64,000 nt of DNA, taken from positions 62,001-126,000 of the forward strand of contig SWDT01000033.1 in assembly GCA_009193035.1 (NCBI GenBank). Direction: 5' to 3'. Each line of letters opens with the position of its first letter. Within the stretch, counting starts at the first letter, position 1. Origin of the DNA: Halicephalobus mephisto (taxonomy: Eukaryota > Nematoda > Chromadorea > Rhabditida > Panagrolaimidae). Of the stretch, positions 45,162 to 59,420 are shown piece after piece. The translations under genes and the position numbers were made by a program. Below the pieces are notes generated by a model that saw only the letters and a program-made list of their open reading frames with translations, was not told where the DNA came from and made no database searches.

Positions 45162-48100
45162 TTAAGAAAGAATTGAGTTACAAGCCAAAGCAACTCCTCG
45201 TTCGTACAGGAGAGATTTCTCAAAGTTCTCGGGAATAAAGTCGAAGGTAAACAGCAAATTGGCTCTGTTGTTGTAGAGATAAACGGGCAGAGACACAGAT
45301 CCGGCATCGCTCTGCTCTAAGGTCCAACAGAAGTTGATAACCTCAATGTCACTTTGAACATCGTCAATGAGGGAGATCTTATTCGATTGACGACAACTGG
45401 CACCAACAACACGAAGATCGCTGACTGTGAAGGCATCAACTTGGGCCGAAGTTCCAACTTTGACGTGCATATGGAGCTGTTCGAGCGACCATCCGTTTGT
45501 CTGAGCAATCATTTGACGAGTAGCTGTAATGTAAGCTTCTGGAGCAAACATTCCACCCAGCCAGATAGTTTCATCCTGGAAATCAAACGATCAAATCTGG
45601 AAAAAAGACGAGTTAACTCACTCTCAGGCTTGAAGATTTGGATAATCTAACAAGCTGGTTCACTCGTTTCACAAAGTCGTTCATCCATTCCATTGAAGTA
45701 ACGGATTGAGGAATCGTGTAACGATTCCAAGTGGAGGGAACTTGGCCTTTGTTCAGAGCAGAGATCAGAGCTCGAATGTGGTTATTTTGCTTGATCTCTC
45801 CTCTGCAAACCGCTAGGATATCCGCCAAATCCATTCTGACATCCGTGAGCAACTTGAGTCCAACATTGATTTCACGTTCAAAGAATCGGAAGAGAGGATC
45901 CTTGATGTTGTCCTTAGTTCTCTTCAACTTGCTCAGCTCTTTAGGCAACGCTTGCAACCAACGGTTTGCAGCTTCAGAGAGGACAATCATCCACGACGGG
46001 GCTTTTTGTTCTTTTGCTGCGTCATTGTAAGCGAGTTCATCATCAGACATCTTCAACATGTTACGCAACAACTCCTGTCCACGATCTGTCAGAAGAACCT
46101 TCTCAGCATTGTTCGGCAATCCAATCCAACTAGGCATCTGCAAGTGCTTGATGTGGCTCACCCATTGGATCAAAGAGTCACGAGAATTGGCATCAGGGAC
46201 GTTGAGTGGAGTTGATTTGCCATCAATGTTGTTAATCAAGACAAAGTCACTATCGAAGGATTTTGATGTGAAGAGCTTCTGCAAGAAGCAATCCAAAAGT
46301 GTTTGATCAAATCGGTTATCAATCTTTCCACCATAGATACATTGCGAGAAGAGGGTTCTGAGAGCTTTCCATGGGAGTTTGTCAGGAGCAACATTTCCTC
46401 GTCCCATCGCGACAGAATCCACAGCGGCATCCAAGGTATCGCAAGCCATTCTGAGGTCAGCGTCAGAGAATTCGTAAGAATGAGCCCATCCAAGAGGACG
46501 ATAACGAAGACGTTCCTGAACCAGAGCATGGAACCAACTGACCAAGAAGTAGAGCTTAGAGCGTTCAACCGGAGCTTTGGTGATTCTCTGTGGAGCAAGA
46601 GAAGACAATGATCTCAGGATGTTCGCTTTCAATCCAGTTGCAGGTTCAAAGACAACGATACGAGATTGCTGAATGACAGAAATCGGCAGCTTAGGATGAA
46701 TCTCCGCTGTCAAGATCAGTCTGAATTGAGGGTTAGGACGGATGACATGAAGCTTCTTCTCCAACTGAGTCAACCACGACGGGGCCAAATGCACGTTCTT
46801 CAAAAGAACCCATCTTCCTGACTTGCTGGCAGTATCTACTGCACGTTCAGCTTGAGTAAAACCTTCACTTGAACCAATAGCAATGGAAGTAACGTCCTTG
46901 TTCAGTTGAACAGCCAAATCTTCAACCTTGTTTGAAGCATCGTAACCAGTAACGGAACAAAGCAAGACAGGATTGCGGCCAGTGGCTTCGTTCTCTATAA
47001 TCTCCTGGAGATTTGTGACCTTGTCCTGCTGCATGAATTCTTGTCCAAAGACCGTAGACACGAGAAGGTGGGCTGCAGCGAGAACACGATCTGGTCTCAA
47101 AGAATGGATGACGAGAAGCTCGTTCAAAGCTCTTCCAATGGGGCTCGTCTTGTCATCAGAGTCAAACAAGGCAGGAACTTCGAGTTCAGGGTTGTCGGAA
47201 TTCATCCACTTGGTGAAATCGCTTACAGCTTGAGCCTTCTTGATGCTATTCTTGAACTCTGGAAGACTGGCGAGCTGCATCAATTGAACAATCTGATCAT
47301 GGTTGAGACCTTCAATGGTGATCTTACTAGCAGCTTCGCTTTGTTTCTTGGACTTGTCGGACATAAAGAGTTCATTGCGCAAAAGTAAGTGATCAAATTT
47401 GGCTTCGTAATTCTGTTCATTAGTGTGGCATTTCAAATAGATTCTCATCAACAACAAAGCAAGAAGAATCTTGTGAGCATGAAGCATTCCTTGGGAAACA
47501 CGACGGTAAATGACCTAAAAACCATGTTAATCATACGAGTCACAAAAACCAACTTACTTGGAACAAAGTGCTGGTGATAATCTTAAGTCTTTGAGTATGG
47601 TCAGTGACGCCGTTGAGCTGTGAATTCTGGAGAACAGAAGCAAAGATGTCAATGATAAAGTCCAGTGAATAATGGTACAAGAAGTGAATCTCATCCAGGT
47701 GTTGGATGGTCAAGTAGATGAGAGAACAAGCATGAGCCAGATTCACGTATTGCTGAGAAACAACTTCGACTTCTTTCATGACTTGATCGGTTTCAGCTGC
47801 CTTACGAGCAACTTCCTTGGCTTCATTCTTCAGTTTCTCCAAAGTAGCAATAACAGAATTGTCATCCAAAATCTTGCCCTTGGACTCATTCAGAGCAGCC
47901 AATAATGCCTTCTCGAGTTGACGAAGTCTCACAGCAAATTCACCTTGAAGCTTCAGAAGGTCATTGCGCTTCTCATCAATGTCTGGTCTTTCGCTCTTGA
48001 GGACGCGGTGGAGACATTGCATTTCGAGAGAGCCGCGAGTAATAGTGAAGTTGACAAAAGTGACTCTGGAACAGACATCTGGAGGGAATTCAACGGATGG

Positions 48101-51100
48101 ATCGCGGGTGTGGAGGAAGATCTTGAATGCTGGAGACAAATCAATATCCTGATCTCCAAGGGTGATAAGAACACGACCAGCAGCACGTTTGACTTCATAA
48201 TTGAGGACAGGATTCAAAATTGGATCGTATTTTTCGCAATCTTGAACAAGAAGGATGGAGCCGAATCGCAAAGCAGTTTCCAAATGCTTCCTGAAACAAA
48301 CGATTAATCCGGAAAGAAATAGCAACTCAAACCTGAAAGCCAAATCGAGGAAACTTGTCTTCAGAATGTTCTTGTCGGCGTACTGCTTCATAAGGAAGTC
48401 AATCGAGAGACCACTAGGATCAATAATCAATGGATAGCGGTTGAAACGTTGAAGCATGATCGCATTCTCAGTGCACAAATCATCCTTCGGCAAACCGTTG
48501 TTGTTCCATTGAAGACGGTCATCAGCACCAGCCAAATATTCAATTCTTGCCAAGTCATGACGGTACTTGACATCAGCGATTTGCAGAAAGGCAACCCACT
48601 TTTGGAAGAGAACTTCCCTCAATTGTTGGTCGTAATAGCCAGAGTAAGCAAGGAAAGCAGCACTTAAAGCAGTATCCCCGACCAATGTTTCCATTTGCTG
48701 AGCAAAGTTGGCGGATCCTTGGTTCCATCTTTCACTTTCTGATCTCAACGACGAAAGCAATTCGATACTTCGTCCAACCTTCTCCTGAACAGTGGCCAAA
48801 TCAACTTTGATGGTTTCCGCTTGACCAATAAGTTGGGCGTACTCCTCCTTGTAAGCAGCAATGCTCTTTTCCAAGCCAGCAATAATCTTCTTGAGTTCCT
48901 CTCCCTTCTTCGTCTTGGCTTCAGCGTCTTGAGCAAGACGTTTGAGCTCGTTTCTCAACGGTTCAACCTTCCGCAACATTCCCGAGTAAAGCAGTTGAGC
49001 TTTCACCCATTTCAACAAAGGACCACAAGCAGTGGAAGCACGGTTGACCTAAAAAGCAGCTCATTACTGTGATTTAACTTTATGACTCACCTTCTCAAAG
49101 TCCCAATCAGCATTGTTCTTGTACTTCTCCATCTGCTGAATCGTTTCAGGCTTAACAGTATCAGTATCGAACTGCAGGATTCTAGTGATGAAGTCGTCCT
49201 TAACCATGATACTTCTGATCGATTTCCAGTCAGTACCAATGTTCTCCCCGAGCAGTAGGCAAAGCGATTCCATAGCCAACTTGACAGCGCTAGGAGGGGA
49301 TTGCATACTCTTCAATTCAACTAATTGTTGTTTTTTGATTCCCTTGACAGCCTGCTTAGCTTCATCGACAGCAGGTTCAACTTGAGCTAAATCAGTTCGC
49401 ACTTCAGCTTCCTTCACACCGATGTGTTTCAACTGTTCAGCAAGCTCCTTCTGCAGTTCTTCTGAGGCAAGTTTTTCCTTCTCAGCCTTCTGTTGATCTT
49501 CCAACATAACCTTCAGCTTAGCATTAGCAGCAACGTTCTTCTGTTCGAGTTCCTTTCCTTTTAGCTGCAACGACTTTTGGAGCTCTTGAACTTGTTCTTC
49601 AGTTTCTTGGATCTTCCGAAGACCGATGTTGATGTGGAGCTTTTCTTCCTCCAACTCACGGCGTTTTTCCTTCAACAGCTTGCTGAAGTGTTTAATGAAG
49701 TCTAAGAAGTGACGAGGAGTCAGCGCAGTTGTTCTGTGAGCTTTGCGAGTTTCAGCTTCATTCACTTGACGAACAGCACCATGGAATTGAACCATACAAT
49801 TGACAACAGCATCTCTGTACTGCAGGTTCTCTGGAAGCAGGTTACAAACACGTTGAAGAGCCATCGGGGGGATGTAATCAGGCATTGTCATGTCCATGTT
49901 CTTAGTGAGATCGTCAGATACTTGATAGAGAGCAGAATCCGACCAGTCTCCGAACCAGTTCAAGACACATCTGTTGAACAAGGCAGGAGAAGTAGAAGCT
50001 CTCTCTCGCAATCCATCACCACTTGGATTCATGGTGAACACGACATGGAGGTTGCGGATGACTTGAGCAGTAAACCATTTATAGAGATCTTCAGGAGAAT
50101 CCAGCATGAAGCCAGCGCGCTGAGCTCCTTCCTTGATTTGGTTCATCAAAGAAGTGTATTCTTCACCCTCGAACAAACCAGGCACTTCTCCGTTAGCGAG
50201 CAAAGTATTCAACCTCTCTAGGAAACCAGTATCCAACATATTAGATTCATCCATGATGAAGCAAATCTTTTCATTGCGGCAACCAGCTCTTCGGAGGACT
50301 TGACGGATATCCTCATCAAAATCTGCACCAGTGTAGCCAGAATGAACTTTGAGTTGGAAGACAGACATTCCACTAAGCCAAGCAACGAATCGAGAAAGAG
50401 TAGTTTTTCCAGCTCCGGAGACACCAATGAGCAAGACATGTCCTTGAGCTTGTCGGTAAATCCTGTCGATTCTCAACACATGATCCACAAGCTGATCGAA
50501 AAGAACCAGCTTGACATCAAGTTCTTCTTCATAGAATGTTCGTAAACGATTGCGAATGTAGTCCTTGATTTCTTCTCGAGTAACAGAGGTGTAGTTCTTG
50601 TGAAGCCAGCAGGAGAAGAGAATCGGTCTCTCCAAAGCTTCCTTCAAGTTACAAAGAGCAGAGAAGTAGGCTTCACCAATCTGGTTAACAAGGTTCTCTG
50701 TCCATTGTCGTTCTTCTTCGTGGACAAGCCGATCGTGGAAGAGACGCAAAGCCTCGTGTGCCCACAAACGAACCAAAAATTCAGGAGAAACAAAGTCCAT
50801 GGGAGCAATGGCTTCACTGATACCACGAACCCATCGAGTCAGTTCACGGGGAGAGTACACATAATGGGGTTGATCGTCTTGCGTAAACTTGGCTTGACTT
50901 TGCAAGTAAAAATCAACCATAGCACTAGTAACAGCTTCACACATGTTGATGACGTTCGGAGCTTGACGGAGGACAGCTCGCATGAAGGTTCCGTAAATCT
51001 GCGCAAGAGAGACACTTCCAGGGTAATCGACATAAACAACAGGAACATGCCGAAGGAATCGCAGAGAGAGGGGATTACGACCAGGATCTGTGGGGGGATT

Positions 51101-54100
51101 ACAGGCACCAACAATTTGGATTCGTTCCAAAGTAACCCATTGCTGATCAGAAGTTCGGTAAAATCCATTCTAAAAACAAAATAAACCACTCGTCATGACC
51201 ATCTCACAAACCTGTTCAACAAGCTGACGCATGAAGGAAATGACTCGTTGAGTTCCATATTTATCAGGGCTTGGTAAGTTGATTTCATCGCAGAAAATGA
51301 CAAGCCATCGGGACATCTGGATAGGAGACAAGACGATTCCATTCGGAGTTCTTCTGTACTCACAATAATGATCAAAGGTCTTCATCAAGAGCTCCGGAGT
51401 CGTGGATGACGAGAAGTTGACATTGATGACATCCATATCAGGAAGAGATCTCAGCGCAGCAAGCAAAGTCATTGTCTTACCAGATCCCGGAGGACCACAA
51501 AGGACAAGAGGCTTCCTCTCACTCAGCCAGATATTCAGCAGTAGCTCGTGCCGAACAGTGTCCATAGTTGGAATAACAACGTCCGAGGAGTTGATTCTGT
51601 GAGTTTCGATCTCCATCTTCGGAACCTTGGCAATCCATGGAGACCATTCGCCAGTAATGTTGACATAGTAATCGATGATTGGTTGGCTGGGGTCTGGAGG
51701 AACGGAAATCGTCGTTGACTGACGGACGTAGTCGCTGACGACCTTTCTGCACTTCCACTTACCATCACCACTGAAAGCCCAGATGGCATTAACAAGCATC
51801 GATCGGGTAATGTATGTGTCAATTTGCTCAGGGCTCAGCGGGAAATCACGATGGTTGAAGTCATAGGTCAACAACTGACGGACCGAGTAGTTCATCATCG
51901 AGAAGAAAGCCAAAAGAAGACGTTGTTTAGTCACTTCCATAATATGCTCGACATTGGTCATTGCATAGTCCAAAGTATTCAAGATCAATCCATTTGCAGC
52001 CAAATGGTTGGCCAACGCTTGAGAAGCAATCGTTTGGATTTCAATAGTTCTGTTGACGATTTCCTCTTTCAAGGAAACTCCTGGCATCATCGAAGCAGTA
52101 ATCGATCCCTCCATCGGCGTCAAGTCAAGAGCAGCTGCAGATGGAGCCATGTTCAAAATGTCATCAACAGTATGTTGCGATTCTGTATCCAATCTCAAAG
52201 TCCTCAATCGGTTCAAGTAATTCTCAGTCAGCATTTCACTTGTGATAACTTCCTCTGGGAACCAAACCATGCCGCACCGAGAAACAGTAGCAAGAGTAGC
52301 ATACTTAAGATCGGAAACCTCAAAGATGATTCTGACATTCGGAGGAATAGAAAGACGTTCTCCGTTGGGCAAAGTAAGGAGCTTGTTGTCATCGAGCACC
52401 GAGTTCAAGTTCTCAACCCATTCAGGATCCACATCACCATCAAACACGATCCATTGCCGTTTGTCAGCTTCTCCACGAACATTATCAATGATCTTACGGA
52501 TAATATGCGTGAAAAGTCCATCAGTCCATTCACGAGTATTCGGATCCAACACACCGTAGAGAGAATCCTTGCTCATAGCCTTCGCATCAATCACATGAGC
52601 AACTCCTTCAATCTTCTCCAAACGCTCCAATGCCTTCAAAAGCACTTTCCAAGCCATCGTCTTTCCAGTGCCACTTGCACCAACAAGCATCAATCCATGA
52701 TTCAAGTTGGTAATCTGGTAGAGTTGCAAGACCTTCTCCATCCATAAGTAACCACGGTCTCCTGATGTAAGTGAATATGAAAGCATCAATTGATCTGCAA
52801 CCTTCATAATAGCATCTCGCAAGTTGTCCATCTGTTTCGGGATGTACTGCACTTCTGGGAAGACATCCTGGAGCAAGGAGAACAGAAGAGTGATATCCTC
52901 ACTCACCAGCTTAGGAACAAGAGTTTCACAGACAGATTGAATCAGAATTTGCTGTTCTGGCATTCTATTGGCAATATCGTTCTCAGTAAGTGTCTCGCCC
53001 TTCTTCTCCGCTTCTTCCTTCATTCGCTGAATTTGATCTCTCTTAATGTTACCTGCAGAAACCAAGACGTATTTCAAAGCACGAAGACCAAAGTCATAAT
53101 GGCATTGATTGGATAATTGTTCTTTGCATAGGATGAAGAGAGGAACAATCTTCTTGGCCAGGATTTCGGCCGTTCGGAATCCTTGGGAGAAGAGCATGAC
53201 TTCGGCAATCAAGTTGCGATCAGGTTGAGTCATGGCGAGAGAACGGAAGAGCTGCTTCAAGTTGTCAGGCAGGTTAGACCTTCCAGAATATCCAGGATTC
53301 ATAGTGATGAAAATGGCCATGTTCAAATTCACCTTCAAGCTCTTACCAACCAAGCTGATCTTTGACTCACCACCAGCACGAACATTTTCCTGAATCGTCT
53401 GAATCTGCTGAGATACAGCCGAAAGCATTCTTTCTTCAAGACGGTTGAACTCATCGAAGCAGCCCCAAGCACCTACTTGGCACAGACCAACAAGGATACG
53501 ACCAACAGCTTGGAAGTCGAAAGTTTCGTCACAATTGAAAACCAAGACGAAGCGACCCAGTTGATGTCCAAGAGCTTTGACGGACTCGGTCTTTCCTGTA
53601 CCGGCAGGACCAAAAGGACTTCCACCAAGACGAGCGTGCAAAGCCTGAGTCATGGTCAAATAGCAGCGATCAGTAAGCGGAGTTTGGACTAGCTTCTCTT
53701 GGATACCAAGGTATTCAAATCCGTAGAAGAATTCGGCGTTGGCCATTCTAATCACACACGCCTTCAACGGATCAGCTTCCTTCGCGTTGAAGTAGCAACG
53801 CATCGTTTGAAGCCAGGAAAAGTCAACGTTGCTCACGACATTGGAAGTAACAAGTCCTCTGGTGATGTCACGCTTGTGCACAAATTCAGTAATCAGAATC
53901 TCGATCTTCTTGCGTCTAATTGCAGGTTGATCACGAAGTACACTATCTGACAGCAATGCCAAAGTGGATTCCACGGCTTTGACAACTTCATCGACCTTCT
54001 TTCCCTTAGAGAGACATTGCTCAACAGCATCAGTCCACCAGATATCGGCGGAGATGGCGATGATCTGAGCTGGATAAGCATCAAGCCAAGCCATATATTC

Positions 54101-57100
54101 ATCCATTTGCAGCTTCGTCGAATCAAACTTGGCAAAATGCTCCAGTGATTTGGCCAACAACTTCGCAAGGGTATTTCTCATTTCGTTGTCCAGCTTCTGA
54201 AGCCAATCGTTAACACGTGGAGTTTTGTTCAAATCAATAGGTGAAGCCAATTTAACATGTTCTCCTTCTCTCGAAATCATGGCAGTAATCATCTTGGTTT
54301 CTTCGTCATACTCGATCGACATAATTCCTGCGAACATTTTCTTCAAATGCTTCATTATCCTGACAATGTCCTTGGAGTTGCCCATGATCTCCAACAAATC
54401 TTCGTCACCAACAAAGTAGAAACGCGGGAAGGAGGATCGTTCTCGTTCCAAGTAGTCTCCAAGCGCTTTCTGGATCTTGGCGAGCATATCCGCGAGTCTT
54501 TCGAGTAATCTTTGAGCTCCTTGTATGTGCACTATCTCCAAGATACGAGGAGAAGTGGCCACCTTCTTCATCAGACCCAGAAACTCTCCAGAGGCGCTGT
54601 TGAATTTGCCGTACTCAACAGGTAGCAAAGTAGAGATATCGGCAGATCCCGAGAACAGTCCTTCCAAATACACCCAACGTCGTTGAACATCAATCCAGAC
54701 GTCAAAGAGAGCGTTGATCTTGTTCAACTTGTCTTCCCATGATAATGCATCCTCCTCAAATTGCTTGTAGTAAGGAGATAGCTTCATAGCAGCCAAGGAG
54801 TTCATGTGTTCTTTCAACTTGTTGAACAAATCATCCCATCCTCGGATCAAACGCGTTCTGTTCTGGTAATTGACCAGATCAACTTCATAATTCTGCCAGT
54901 ATTCTCGCACTTGTTTCAAGAACTCCTCAAGAGCCAATTCTCCTTGAGCAACCAAAAGCACTTGCTTGATAACATTCTCGTGTCTCAACAAATCTGCATC
55001 CCATACCTGTCCAAGTTGAAGTTCACTCAAATTCCAATTGACATTAAGTTCCTTCATCAACTGCTTCCAGTGCCGTTCTTTCAATGCTTCCGACTTCAAT
55101 TCCACGACAATCATGTTCATCTGAAAGCAGTGGAATTCACGTCAGTTCATCATTAATCCAGAACTTACCTTTGTGTAATTCTGCAGCATCTTCTTCGCAT
55201 ACTCATAAGAATCGTAAGATCTGTATTGGGAAGGCAGCTTTTGGAGCTGAGCGAGGAGATCATCAAGTGCTTGACGGATCTTTCTTGGCTGTACACTAAG
55301 CCAGGTCTTGTCTTTGATTTCGTCAACGGCATCATAAACTGGCAACAAAGCTCCCCAGACGCCTTTCAAATCATTCAACTCTTCCATCGCTACTTGCAAC
55401 CGGTCCATCTGAGAGGACATCTTGGTAGAATCACTAATTTCAAGAGCACCCTTCGCTTTCGACATGTTATCTCGGTCTTCCCGAAGTCTAGCGAGCTTGT
55501 CTTCAAAAGCTGACAAGTTCTGAATTGCTTCTTTTGGTTTCTGAGATCCATGAACAGGCTTGCTCTTTTCCCAATCTCCGAGAGCTGACTCAACTCTTTT
55601 CTCCACCACTTCATCCTCGTCCTTGATTCTCTTTTGCAGATTAGCCACCTGAGATTGAATAGAAGCATCTTTTCTCTGCAAAATGTCTTCCAGAGCAGAC
55701 CACTCGCCTTCAATATTCTCCGCATAGAGCCATGAAGATGGGAATTGATATCGTTGAACAGTCAACAGTCTTTGACCATCACGGAACCGATCAACAAACT
55801 CCTTGCACTCCTTCGCCTGTCGCTTCAGACTTTGAACGTACATAATCAAAGCAACAGCATCAGAAGTTGCTCCAGAGTCGATGCTCTGAGATTCCAACTC
55901 AATTCTCCACTTGTTGATGTTGGTGTAGAAAGTTTGCATTTCGCTGCCCAGAGCTGAGCCAAACTTCTGAAGGACTTCTCTGTGCCAGTAGTCGTACTTC
56001 ATGGACACTTTAGACTGAACTTTGGTGTAATCAACAATAATCGGTTTGAACTCCTTTGAGGTCTCTTGCGAATCAACCGAGAGACGGGACTTTTTGATAG
56101 CAATGAGAATCTTCATCCATTCACTTAGATCATTTCCAAGTCTTTCCCACAAGACATTATGCTGGAGTTCCCACAAAGACTGGTGACGAATCCATTCATT
56201 GACATAATCAGTGACCTTCTTCATGACTGCTTGAATAGCTGTATGAGAAGCGACCAGTGTAGTTTGTCCATGGGGAAGAAGAGCCAAAATATTCTGGTAA
56301 GTTGGAGCAGGAGCATCCGCGGTACCAGGAGTTCGTTGCATTCGAGTAGCGGAAATACGAGGTTGGCTTGATGCAATACCATGGAAGCGGAACAACTGCT
56401 GTTTCAAAGACTCCTCGGCTTGCTCAAGGGAAGGAACAACAGTCATCATTTGATGATTGATTCTCATCTCCAAGTGGATTTTGTCAATTCTTGGGGCGGG
56501 AATATTGGCATCAGGATCTCCATCAGTATCGACAACATCGTTATCAGTCAGAGCATCTGTCCATACACGGATCGCCTGTTCACATCGACGGGCAAGTCCA
56601 GATTCGATCTTCTTGTCGAGGTTTTCCACCCACAGAGGGAGATTCGAGAAGTTTCCGAGACTCATGTGATCGATACACTTCTGAATGTTCTGAATATGCC
56701 CTCCGATAGCTGCCTGCGAATATTCACAAGTGGACAAGCTCGCCAAATCCCCATCGATCTTATCCAGAATGTCCATCAATTCACTGACTTTCTCCTGGTA
56801 ATTAGTAGCGGCTTCAGAGAACTTGGCAACAAACGTCTCGAGACGGAAAGTATCCCAATTGTACTGCATGCCTTCTTCAAGGAGAGCTCGGACAACCTGT
56901 CTGTAGTTGGCCACAAGGATCTCGGCTTCTGGACGGTTAGCAACAACAGCATTTGTTGAATCGTAGGCACCAAGAGCTTCAAGGAGACAGACGGCAAAAG
57001 GATGGATGGAGGACGCTTGCTGGGCATTATTCATCAACTTGTAAGGCAGACGGACTTGATGCATCTTCAAGAACGTAACCTCCTTTGCAATCGTCATCAG

Positions 57101-59420
57101 CTCAGGAGCAAAGCTAATCGTAAGCTTCTGGAAGAGTTTACCATCCTTTTGGAGCTTTTCAACTACAAAAATCCTCCTCGTAAGGACTACTTCTTTGTTC
57201 TGGACCTTCTTGACCCATTCTTGCACAGTGGGAGTGACATCAAGCAAAATCTTGAATTGATCACAAATATCCTTCAGTTCTCTTCCCTCGACGTGTTTCG
57301 CCCAATCAGCTCCCAATATAGCTTGCACCTGATCCATGTAATTGGAAAGCTGAGCGTCAATCGATTTGATCCACAAAATATATCCACTAACAGGAGGGAC
57401 ATCACATAGACTGGCACATTCACGGGCTTTCTTTGTTTCCTCAGCATTTGTAAATTTGGCTTGCAGTTGGTTGATGTCGTCTTTGACTCTGTCTATCAGT
57501 TTTGTCTGATATTCTCGAATCGCCGACCGGATATGAGGTCGAACAAAGAGAGCATTGAACTGACGGAATATAGAGAACATTTCATTGGCATTCTTCGCTC
57601 CTCCGAGTTGATCTCTCAATCTCGAAGCCAACTCGTTTTCCGTCATACCGATTCTGTGGCTGTACTGAGTTAACACAGATTTCCATAAAGCATCACCTTC
57701 TTTCGAAATATCCAAATAATCGATTTCCTTAACAAAGTTAAAGGCATCTTGCATCTGCCGGTTGGCTTCTTCAAGACGAATTCCAATTCCTTGTTTTCCT
57801 TGGCTTTGACCTTGAGGACTTCGCAGCACACGAGTGATGACATTCAGCAGCTGATCATGTTGTTGTCTGAATTTCAAGATTTCATCAAGTCGACGTCTCA
57901 AAGCAATGTGCTGGAAATTGTATCGACTAACTGGCTGCTTGAACTTTGATTGCTGACGAATAGCGTTGATGACTTTGGTGTGATTGCTATCCCAGACTTC
58001 GCAAATTGCATTCACTGAAGCAACAAGAGCTTGGCAGTCACTCGTCGGAATATGCAACGGACGTCGCGGTCCGATAATCTAAAAACCCCAATTAGAAAAG
58101 TTCAACTCAAAACAACAAACCTTGAGAATTTGAGCATACAAATCTCTCCCAATCGTCTCAATGAACTTGAAAAGTCTTTCAATAGGATAACGAGAGCTTC
58201 TGACCTTTCTCAAGCCGCTGAATATACCAGGAAGACTGTTTTTCAAGGAATTGAAGTCTTGAGCGGAGAACATCTCATTCAAATTCAAGTCTTTCAGCAA
58301 CACACAATAGTCAGCAACTTCTGGGGTCTTTTCCTTGAGCTCTGAAGACACAATTAAACAGTCGGTAGTATTAAGGGGAACTTACTGGAGTTGGAATCAA
58401 AACTGGCAGTAGCATGGAAACGGTTGCCCTTCTTCAAAGCCAGCAAAGTCAAGATCATCGGGTCACTATTAACTTTCTCATTGATCTTCTTGAGCGCTCT
58501 GTCCATGTTCATCCAGAAGTTGACTTCTTGAAGAGCAGTTCCAGACCCGGCATCACGATCCATTGTAGTCACCTTTTGGATTTCGCCAATCCAGTTACTA
58601 ACGTACTTCTGCAACTCATTCAAAAACTGCGAGTCACCGATCAAGTCACCAAGATCTTCATATTGAGCCTTTTTGCCTTGAGATTCCGCCAATTCTATTA
58701 TTTCTTGAATCTTTGGATGAACAGTCAGGTCGATCTCCGGGATTTCAATGTTCTGCTGCATATGGATCAAGCCAATCTCGACTTCATCTAGATTCTTTTC
58801 GACAGTTGGTGCGAGTTTGTCGCCAGCAGCTTGTTCTCCCTTCTTGGCTTCCTTGACGAAAGATTTGAACAGCGGAGTGACAACCTTCCCGAGAAGACGA
58901 AGAAGTGAATCGTAAAATTGTCCTTCGTTAAGCACCAAAGAGTACACTTGTTCTGCAAGTTGCTTTCCAGATTCAATGATAGGTCCATCCTTTAGGAATA
59001 CGACACAAGTTGTTTTCTCCGACCTGTACCCGACTTCCAATCTGACGACAAAGGCTGCTTGTAACTCATTTCTACTCTCAGCTGGAGAAAGTGTTCATTA
59101 CTGACTATATAAAAAGTGAAACTCACATCGCACGAAACTCCTCTCAACCACCAAGACTCCAACTTGGGGATCCGTGATAAACTTCTGAATCAACGATGTT
59201 GCGGCGTCCAGAGCAGCAGAGACTTGACCACCATTCACCTCTCCGAGATGAAATTTAACGGCGTCACAAACAAAGTCGCAAAACGTATCGATTTGGATCG
59301 TCTCGTTAGCCTGAAAGCAGATGTCATCATATATCAAAAAGCTACGAAACTTACACTTTCTGGGACATTATTAGTACTATAAGCACCCCCGCCGACAACG
59401 GCGAGGTCAGCTGCACTCAT
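45162..59420 (-). CDS. dhc-1: cytoplasmic dynein 1 heavy chain
   Basis: Motor subunit that moves cargo, spindles and nuclei toward microtubule minus ends. There are eleven predicted exons: 59420-59355, 59310-59127, 59081-58386, 58341-58121, 58078-55169, 55120-51212, 51169-49091, 49048-48333, 48290-47558, 47514-45622, 45575-45162. They give 4,606 residues, normal for the family. The tail and linker occupy roughly the first 1,800 residues. Walker A motifs: AAA1 [10 protein letters not shown] (53588-53611), AAA2 GASGTGKT (near 52660-52682), AAA3 GPPGSGKT (near 51475-51496), AAA4 GVSGAGKTT (50402-50425). The stalk coiled coils flank the microtubule-binding domain at about residues 3100-3450, spanning exons 7 and 8. 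AAA5, AAA6 and the C-terminal domain follow. The intron 48291-48332 is 42 nt, in frame and stop-free; conserved sequence ([14 protein letters not shown]) shows it is spliced out. The ATG at 59420 gives a short Gly-rich N-terminus. Confidence 0.97.

Noticed and set aside
51824..52747. 307-codon + strand open frame inside dhc-1
   Set aside because: It is antisense to the strongly conserved dynein AAA2/AAA3 region and has no features of its own.
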